Source: Syntrophaceae bacterium (GTDB taxonomy: Bacteria > Desulfobacterota > Syntrophia > Syntrophales > UBA2185). From it: a stretch of 11,484 nucleotides of DNA. Below the pieces are notes generated by a model. It saw nothing but the letters and a program-made list of their open reading frames with translations. It was not told the DNA's origin and searched no databases. The DNA lies in the NCBI GenBank assembly GCA_003508565.1, contig DNUI01000028.1, forward strand, positions 1 through 11,484. The letters are read 5' to 3'. The translations under genes and the position numbers were made by a program. Of this stretch, positions 7,939 to 11,484 are shown piece by piece (positions within the stretch are counted from its first letter, which is position 1; each line of letters starts with the position of its first letter).

Positions 7939-8463
7939 GTGGAGGATCATTATGGTGGCTTCTGGCGGAGAATGATGGCATTTATCATTGATAAGATGAT
8001 CCTCTTTTGCGTTTCCTTCTTCATGTTTCTTGGAGGCCTCCTGGTGTTGAGCTTTGGATTTCTATCCCACGACAGTGAATTTATACTGGAAAGATTTGCG
8101 GAGGTGACCGTCACCTTTGTGTTTCTGTTCTATTGCGTGACAGAGTTTATAAGTATGCTTTACTTCACATATTTTCATGGTACTACGGGGCAGACATTCG
8201 GGAAAATGATTTTTGGCCTTAAGGTAGTACAAGCGACGGGGGAAAACATGACCCTCGGTATAGGTTTTCTCAGATGGGTTGGCTATATCATCTCGACGGT
8301 GGTGTTTTACCTCGGTTTTGTCTGGGTTGCATTCGACGGGAAAAAGCAGGGATGGCATGATAAGATCGCCGGGACCGTAGTCGTTCGTATGAAAAATATT
8401 GTTGATGGCCCCTCTTTTACGCCTGAAGAAAAATGCCTTGACAAACAGGGGGATATTTTATAG
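7939..8463 (+). CDS. RDD-family membrane protein
   Basis: This 174-residue protein starts with a GTG 3 bases after the rsmE stop; GGGGAGGT lies about 11 bases upstream. It shows the RDD family pattern: GGFWRRMMAFIID (6-18) leading into a first membrane helix (about 14-40), a second around 55-78, GTTGQTFGKMIFGLKVV (81-97), a third around 108-130, and the terminal KKQGWHDKIAGTVVV (135-149). The family function is mostly unknown; a few members have been linked to ion transport. The last 25 residues form a polar tail that follows the domain. Its position suggests it is co-transcribed with rsmE and read on into the tRNA gene, but no functional link is evident. Confidence 0.82.
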   Translation: MEDHYGGFWRRMMAFIIDKMILFCVSFFMFLGGLLVLSFGFLSHDSEFILERFAEVTVTFVFLFYCVTEFISMLYFTYFHGTTGQTFGKMIFGLKVVQATGENMTLGIGFLRWVGYIISTVVFYLGFVWVAFDGKKQGWHDKIAGTVVVRMKNIVDGPSFTPEEKCLDKQGDIL

Positions 8464-8464
8464 A
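8438..8464 (+). promoter_or_regulatory. Possible promoter for tRNA-Phe inside the end of the RDD gene
   Basis: A perfect TTGACA (8438-8443) is followed 15 bases later by TATAGA (8459-8464), a short spacing. It ends 25 bases before the tRNA. Read-through from the upstream genes is an equally good explanation. Confidence 0.25.
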
Positions 8465-8489
8465 CGACATTTCCACATAAATACTCTGT

Positions 8490-8565
8490 GGGTCGGTAGC
8501 TCAGTCGGTAGAGCACTGGACTGAAAATCCAGGTGTCGGCAGTTCGATTCTGCCCTGACCCACCA
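8490..8565 (+). tRNA. tRNA-Phe (anticodon GAA), CCA encoded
   Basis: The 76-base sequence folds into a complete cloverleaf. The acceptor arm GGGTCGG pairs with CTGACCC (one G-U), the D arm is GCTC/GAGC, and the anticodon stem CTGGA/TCCAG encloses the loop CTGAAAA with anticodon GAA at 8523-8525. The variable loop is GTGTC and the T arm GGCAG/CTGCC encloses TTCGATT. Discriminator A73 and an encoded CCA follow. GAA reads UUU/UUC, hence phenylalanine. Confidence 0.98.
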
Positions 8566-8573
8566 TGAAAATC

Positions 8574-8606
8574 AAGGGGTTAGCCATCATCGGTTAGCCC
8601 TTTTTT
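8574..8606 (+). terminator. Rho-independent terminator after tRNA-Phe
   Basis: The arm AAGGGGTTAGCC (8574-8585), a loop ATCATC, and the returning arm GGTTAGCCC (8592-8600) form a stem of at least nine pairs with two G-U wobbles, followed by a run of six T (8601-8606). It begins 8 bases after the tRNA CCA and should end the prmA-rsmE-RDD-tRNA transcript. Confidence 0.88.
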
Positions 8607-8908
8607 CATTATCCAGCCATTCTCCCCCCATTTTAAAAAAGATGAACACGGTCTTATATTACTATTCCGACACATCATCTTGTTACTTTATGCTTACCCT
8701 AACTTCCCTGCCCCCCCTTTTCCTGAGATTTCCCCAGTTGACCCGGGTACGGTACCTTGGAACGACCATACCCCCGGGGTGGCCTTAGCTGAGGACCCGT
8801 CCATCCACCATTACAAATAAAAAAGTCCAAAATATTATATACCTGCAAAAAAGCTTGCGAGTTTTATTGCGGAACAAGGTCCGGAACCGTAGATTTATGA
8901 AAAAATCC

Positions 8909-9120
8909 TTAAGAGTTGCCATGCTGAGACATATCAATAATTTCTATCATGTTGATAATACGATATAAATAAGCTTATAATCGGTACTTTAGTCCCGACA
9001 AAGAACATAAAAAAGAATATTGATGGATAAAATATATATACTAAAAAGGTTGTATAAGTAATAAACATCATTGTAGAATAATTATATGTAAATTACAGGA
9101 TGCATTGCATTAAGAGTTGC
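8909..9120 (+). repeat. Direct repeat TTAAGAGTTGC, two copies 201 bases apart
   Basis: Identical 11-base units occur at 8909-8919 and 9110-9120. The first eight bases recur inverted (ACTCTTAA) at 9227-9234. The units could be regulator sites or remnants of an inserted element; nothing else in the flanks repeats. Confidence 0.4.
8952..8981 (+). promoter_or_regulatory. Candidate sigma-70 promoter with no obvious gene downstream
   Basis: TTGATA (8952-8957) and a perfect TATAAT (8976-8981) are 18 bases apart. A transcript from about 8988 would run through gene-free DNA toward the hydrolase gene at 9638. The only frame near it is a 12-codon one from ATG 9023. The -35 is also the right arm of an inverted repeat TATCAA (8932-8937) / TTGATA. 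AT-rich DNA yields such matches by chance. Confidence 0.35.
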
Positions 9121-9334
9121 GGATAAGAAAACATCGGAGTTGTATATAGTGGCTATCTATACGAATTAGTTAATGTATTGAGAAGCAGATAAGTAAGAGA
9201 CGTTGAGACACATGGCTGCACTTATTACTCTTAATCGCCTCCTTGGGATAATTTGAAGATTCCCGTCAGAAAGTAACATTTTTTTGCCTCAGAATCTGGC
9301 TCCCCATTGGTATAAATGCAAAAAGGTGTAAAAC

Positions 9335-9351
9335 TGTCGGGCTTCTTTACA
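9335..9351 (+). promoter_or_regulatory. Enhancer-like repeat, copy A (TGTCGG-N4-CTTTACA)
   Basis: Copy A of a split 17-base motif lies centred about 190 bases upstream of the predicted sigma-54 start site. A TGTAAA at 9327-9332 just before it pairs with the terminal TTTACA, giving an inverted-repeat outline. Spacing and duplication fit binding sites of a sigma-54 activator. Confidence 0.5.
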
Positions 9352-9426
9352 TTTGTAGGATCACTTCTTATGTCACTGTATTAATGCATATAACTTGTTG
9401 ATAGCCTTCAGAAATCACCTGATAAA

Positions 9427-9443
9427 TGTCGGAATACTTTACA
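9427..9443 (+). promoter_or_regulatory. Enhancer-like repeat, copy B (TGTCGG-N4-CTTTACA)
   Basis: Copy B matches copy A at all 13 fixed positions and lies 92 bases downstream of it, centred about 100 bases before the predicted transcription start. This is a normal distance for an upstream activator site at a sigma-54 promoter. Confidence 0.5.
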
Positions 9444-9507
9444 ATATTGTCTGTCTTGGAATACTCATAAAACTATAAAAGCCTTTATCATTAATTAGTT
9501 ACGCAAG

Positions 9508-9523
9508 TGGCATTCTTTATGCT
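9508..9523 (+). promoter_or_regulatory. Candidate sigma-54 (-24/-12) promoter for the PEP-CTERM hydrolase
   Basis: TGGCAT-N5-ATGCT carries the invariant GG (9509-9510) and GC (9521-9522) exactly ten bases apart, and differs from the TGGCAC-N5-TTGCW consensus at two positions. Initiation would be near 9534, leaving a leader of about 100 bases. No competing good sigma-70 promoter lies between this site and the gene. Confidence 0.6.
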
Positions 9524-9637
9524 TAAATTTCAATGGGTGTGTGTTTTTTCACAAGAGTAAGTGTAAAGAAAGATCTAATAATAACTTATCGCATGTTCAT
9601 GTAATCTTTAATCCGAAAGCAATCAAGGAGGTGGAAT

Positions 9638-10507
9638 ATGAGAATAAAACGAGTCATTCTGGTCCTGTTTTTATGTATGTCTTTAGTATTTTCAACGGCC
9701 ATTCTTGGTCACGCATACAGCGGCATCCTGGCGTTCGGCGACAGCCTGACAGATAATGGAACTAACATGAGTGATGATATTTTTGGCTTCGGGTACTATA
9801 CGAATGGGCCGGTCTGGGTTGAGTATATGGCTCAAAGCTACGGCGTACCTTTGTTGGATATGGCTTATGGCGGCGCAACAACTTCGTATGATAATCCGGC
9901 AGCTGGACTGGCCATTACTGGTTTGCAATGGCAGGTGAATGCCTATAAAGGATCTGTTTCCTCCTCTATACCTATTGACACTCTGGTGACTGTCTGGGCC
10001 GGTGCCAATGACTTTTTGCAGGGTAGACCATTCGCTACAGCAGCTGCAAATGTCACATCAGCCATTCAGGAACTTGCTGATGCAGGAGGCCAGAATTTCC
10101 TTGTTCCATTTCTTCCCGACATTGGCCTTGCCCCTGCATTTCTTGGCACTCCGCTCCAAGGAACCGCAACAGGCTGGTCCCAAGCATTCAATACGTCCCT
10201 ATGGTTGGACCTACTTGCGTTAGAATCGATTAATCCGGGGGTCAATTGTTATATCCTTGACACATTCACTTTGCTTCGTGCCGCGATAGCAAACCCCTCG
10301 TCATACGGATTTACTAATGTTACTACAGACGGGGGGAAAAATCCTCCTGAGGGATATCTGTTCTGGGATGGAATCCACCCTACGACCGATGGTCATCTAC
10401 TGATTGCCAATTATGGATGGAAAGCAGTTCCCGAACCCTCCACCATTGTGCTTCTTGTGCTCGGAATGATGGGATTGGCGGGGATAAGAAGGAAGTTCCA
10501 GAAATAA
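9638..10507 (+). CDS. Secreted GDSL/SGNH-family hydrolase with PEP-CTERM sorting tag
   Basis: The 289-residue protein is predicted to be exported and processed by an exosortase. Residues 1-26 form a signal peptide (KR, a hydrophobic core, then GHA before YSG). The SGNH blocks are in order: FGDSLTDNG with the catalytic Ser36, YGGATT with a block II glycine (78-79), GAND with Asn124, and WDGIHPT with Asp244 and His247 of the triad. The family contains lipases, esterases and thermolabile haemolysin-like phospholipases; the substrate cannot be predicted. The C terminus has the PEP-CTERM tripartite tag: VPEPST (264-269), a hydrophobic helix IVLLVLGMMGLAG (270-282) and the basic end IRRKFQK. AAGGAGG (9625-9631) lies 6 bases before the ATG. 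It stands alone between its own promoter region and a terminator. PEP-CTERM proteins usually go to the surface or the exopolysaccharide matrix; no exosortase gene is in view. Confidence 0.92.
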   Translation: MRIKRVILVLFLCMSLVFSTAILGHAYSGILAFGDSLTDNGTNMSDDIFGFGYYTNGPVWVEYMAQSYGVPLLDMAYGGATTSYDNPAAGLAITGLQWQVNAYKGSVSSSIPIDTLVTVWAGANDFLQGRPFATAAANVTSAIQELADAGGQNFLVPFLPDIGLAPAFLGTPLQGTATGWSQAFNTSLWLDLLALESINPGVNCYILDTFTLLRAAIANPSSYGFTNVTTDGGKNPPEGYLFWDGIHPTTDGHLLIANYGWKAVPEPSTIVLLVLGMMGLAGIRRKFQK

Positions 10508-10520
10508 CCCCGGTTCAACG

Positions 10521-10532
10521 GGTTGTACAACC
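10521..10532. repeat. Perfect 12-base palindrome after the hydrolase gene
   Basis: GGTTGTACAACC starts 14 bases after the hydrolase stop and is enclosed by CCCC (10508-10511) and GGGG (10547-10550), so a larger imperfect hairpin is possible. It may aid 3'-end stability of the mRNA or be a chance palindrome. Confidence 0.4.
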
Positions 10533-10550
10533 ATGGTTCTTATCATGGGG

Positions 10551-10587
10551 AAGGTAGGGTTAGAAATGATCCTGCCTTTTTCTTTTA
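10551..10587 (+). terminator. Rho-independent terminator of the hydrolase gene
   Basis: AAGGTAGG (10551-10558) pairs with CCTGCCTT (10571-10578) over eight pairs with one G-U. The loop is 12 bases and the T-rich tract TTTTTCTTTT follows. It lies 44 bases after the stop codon. Confidence 0.75.
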
Positions 10588-10693
10588 TAGAAGTAATGAT
10601 TACGGACATTAATATTGTTCAGGTGGGCATCATCTGAAAACAACGTTTAAGAACGAATTCCTGACTCATGCCCCGCCAGATCATCCATCTTCA

Positions 10694-10728
10694 CTCCCCT
10701 GAGGCCTAAAAATACACTCACAGGGGAG
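10694..10728. repeat. Perfect 8-base inverted repeat in the spacer
   Basis: CTCCCCTG and CAGGGGAG are separated by 19 bases. With no T-tract on either strand this is not a typical terminator. It could form an RNA hairpin or serve as a protein-binding site. Confidence 0.4.
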
Positions 10729-10971
10729 ATAATATATAGACAATGAAGGGATTGTCATTGCGTAGGGAATTAATGGCTGGTGGAGGGTTTACACGACCTG
10801 TCAGAAGAATGGATATTTTTTGAACCCCATTACCATTGCTTCCTCTTCTAAGGAAGAGAGTCAAGTGGTTTCTTTAGACCCACTGTTAAAGCTGTACTAC
10901 ACAAACTGTTAATCGCGATCGAAATACTTGATTTTAAGATGGAAAGCAGTATCTGATGAACTACATTCCAT

Positions 10972-11000
10972 TTGACATCTCAACTGGTATCCAGTAACAT
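10972..11000 (+). promoter_or_regulatory. Candidate sigma-70 promoter for the PAS sensor gene
   Basis: A perfect TTGACA (10972-10977) is followed after 17 bases by TAACAT (10995-11000, 4/6). The start would be near 11007, giving a leader of about 78 bases before the GTG at 11085. Confidence 0.55.
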
Positions 11001-11084
11001 TCGCATCAGTTAACAAGTCTTGTAATCAATACAATCAGTCTTTCTTTTTAGCTTACACTGTTAGTCATTACAAAGGGGCATCAT

Positions 11085-11484
11085 GTGAAAGATCCATCCA
11101 GAACAAATCAAGAACTACTCGAAAAAAATTCCTTCTTAAAGCATAGAATCCGTGAACTGGAACAAGCTGAAGCCGATCGCAAGCGAACGGAAGAAACGCT
11201 TCGGGCTTCCGAACTCAGATATCAGACCATTTTCGAAACCACAGGGACCATCATGCTGATCGTTGAAGAGGATATGACTATTTCCTTTGCAAACGATGGA
11301 TTTGAAAGTCTGACCGGGTACAAACGAGTGGAGGTAGAAGGAAAGAGAAAGTGGACGGAATTTATAGAAAAAGGTGATGTAGAAATAATGATCACCCGGC
11401 ATCAGTCGCGGAGGGCAGATCCAGGTTCCGTGGAGAAAAGTTATGAGTTTCGACTTGTACATAGAGATGGCCACCTGAAGAATA
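11085..11484 (+). CDS. PAS-domain sensor protein, N-terminal part (probable histidine kinase), 3' end cut by window
   Basis: The GTG at 11085 has AAAGGGG 6 bases upstream, and the frame is open to the window edge (133 codons). Residues 5-45 are highly charged and predicted to be a coiled coil (for example HRIRELEQAEADRKRTEETL). From residue 46 a PAS domain begins: YQTIFETTGTIMLIVEED, then FANDGFESLTGYKRVEVEGK and a later EFRLVHRDGHLKN. No signal peptide or membrane segment precedes it, so the sensor end is cytoplasmic. In this kind of organism such proteins usually continue into a histidine kinase or, less often, a GGDEF or sigma-54 activator domain; the output part is outside the window. Its position just after the PEP-CTERM gene may be coincidence because it has its own promoter. 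Confidence 0.82.
   Translation, partial: MKDPSRTNQELLEKNSFLKHRIRELEQAEADRKRTEETLRASELRYQTIFETTGTIMLIVEEDMTISFANDGFESLTGYKRVEVEGKRKWTEFIEKGDVEIMITRHQSRRADPGSVEKSYEFRLVHRDGHLKN

Larger units (their letters stand above)
8607..9637. other. About 1 kb without a convincing gene: GC-rich island followed by AT-rich regulatory DNA
   Basis: No open frame of gene-like length with a ribosome site is present on either strand. Bases about 8700-8815 are strikingly GC-rich (with ACCCGGGT and CCCCCGGGG). On the minus strand a 28-codon frame runs from ATG 8769 to a stop at 8683; it is rich in arginine (MVVPRYRTRVNWGNLRKRGG) and has no recognisable relative. The following 800 bases are AT-rich. They hold a TTAAGAGTTGC direct repeat, a sigma-70-like promoter, two copies of a 17-base motif and a sigma-54-like promoter, each listed separately. 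Confidence 0.7.
10588..11084. other. About 500-base spacer without a gene, containing hairpins and a promoter
   Basis: I see no coding frame with a plausible start. Inverted repeats occur at 10694-10701/10721-10728 (CTCCCCTG/CAGGGGAG), 10739-10744/10751-10756 (GACAAT/ATTGTC) and 10843-10848/10853-10858 (CTCTTC/GAAGAG). None is followed by a T-run. ACTGTTA occurs at 10882, 10905 and 11057. The sigma-70-like promoter at 10972-11000 belongs to the next gene. Confidence 0.6.

Noticed and set aside
9023..9061. A 12-codon frame downstream of the orphan promoter
   Set aside because: It is too short, AT-biased and has only a weak AAGA ribosome site, so chance explains it.
9541..9756. A 71-codon frame overlapping the start of the hydrolase gene
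   Set aside because: It overlaps the signal peptide of the GDSL protein in another frame and has no ribosome site or known domain.
11136..11474. A 112-codon minus-strand frame
   Set aside because: It is antisense to the coiled-coil/PAS coding region, which has a proper start and domain features.
1..11484. CRISPR array, complete insertion sequence, toxin-antitoxin pair or defence genes
   Set aside because: No regularly spaced repeats, transposase motifs, terminal inverted repeats or paired small genes were found on either strand.

Overview
The window looks like a chromosomal segment from a Gram-negative anaerobe, most plausibly a deltaproteobacterium (Desulfobacterota, for example a Syntrophus- or Smithella-like syntroph or a relative of the sulfate reducers). 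That placement is an inference. It rests on the gene order sirC - hemX/ccsA - hemA - hemC - cobA/hemD - hemB, on a SUMT/uroporphyrinogen-III synthase fusion, on a PEP-CTERM surface protein, and on a PAS sensor protein. No taxonomic marker gene is present.

Region 1 (1-5991, minus strand) is one compact tetrapyrrole operon. In transcription order it encodes precorrin-2 dehydrogenase/ferrochelatase (sirC type), a CcsA/HemX-type membrane protein, glutamyl-tRNA reductase (hemA), hydroxymethylbilane synthase (hemC), a fused uroporphyrinogen-III methyltransferase/uroporphyrinogen-III synthase (cobA-hemD), and porphobilinogen synthase (hemB, cut by the window edge). Junctions are overlaps or gaps of at most 31 bases. 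Together the enzymes lead from glutamyl-tRNA to precorrin-2 and sirohydrochlorin/siroheme. The glutamate-1-semialdehyde aminotransferase step is not in the window. The hemC start is unusual: no ATG, GTG or TTG lies where the protein family begins, and an ATT with a good ribosome binding site sits at the expected position.

Region 2 (5992-6204) is a divergent intergenic region with a candidate sigma-70 promoter for the plus-strand genes and CTTGA/TCAAG inverted repeats.

Region 3 (6205-8606, plus strand) holds prmA (ribosomal protein L11 methyltransferase), rsmE (16S rRNA m3U1498 methyltransferase), an RDD-family membrane protein, a tRNA-Phe(GAA) with encoded CCA, and a clear intrinsic terminator.

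Region 4 (8607-9637) is about 1 kb without a convincing gene. It starts with a GC-rich island of unknown origin and continues as AT-rich DNA with a short direct repeat, a good sigma-70-like promoter, two copies of TGTCGG-N4-CTTTACA, and a sigma-54-type -24/-12 element placed to drive the next gene.

Region 5 (9638-11484, plus strand) has a secreted GDSL/SGNH hydrolase with a C-terminal PEP-CTERM sorting tag, its terminator, a 500-base spacer with several hairpins and a sigma-70-like promoter, and the N-terminal part of a coiled-coil/PAS sensor protein. The best candidate for something new is the regulatory architecture in front of the PEP-CTERM hydrolase: two enhancer-like repeats about 100 and 190 bases upstream of the predicted start of a sigma-54 promoter.
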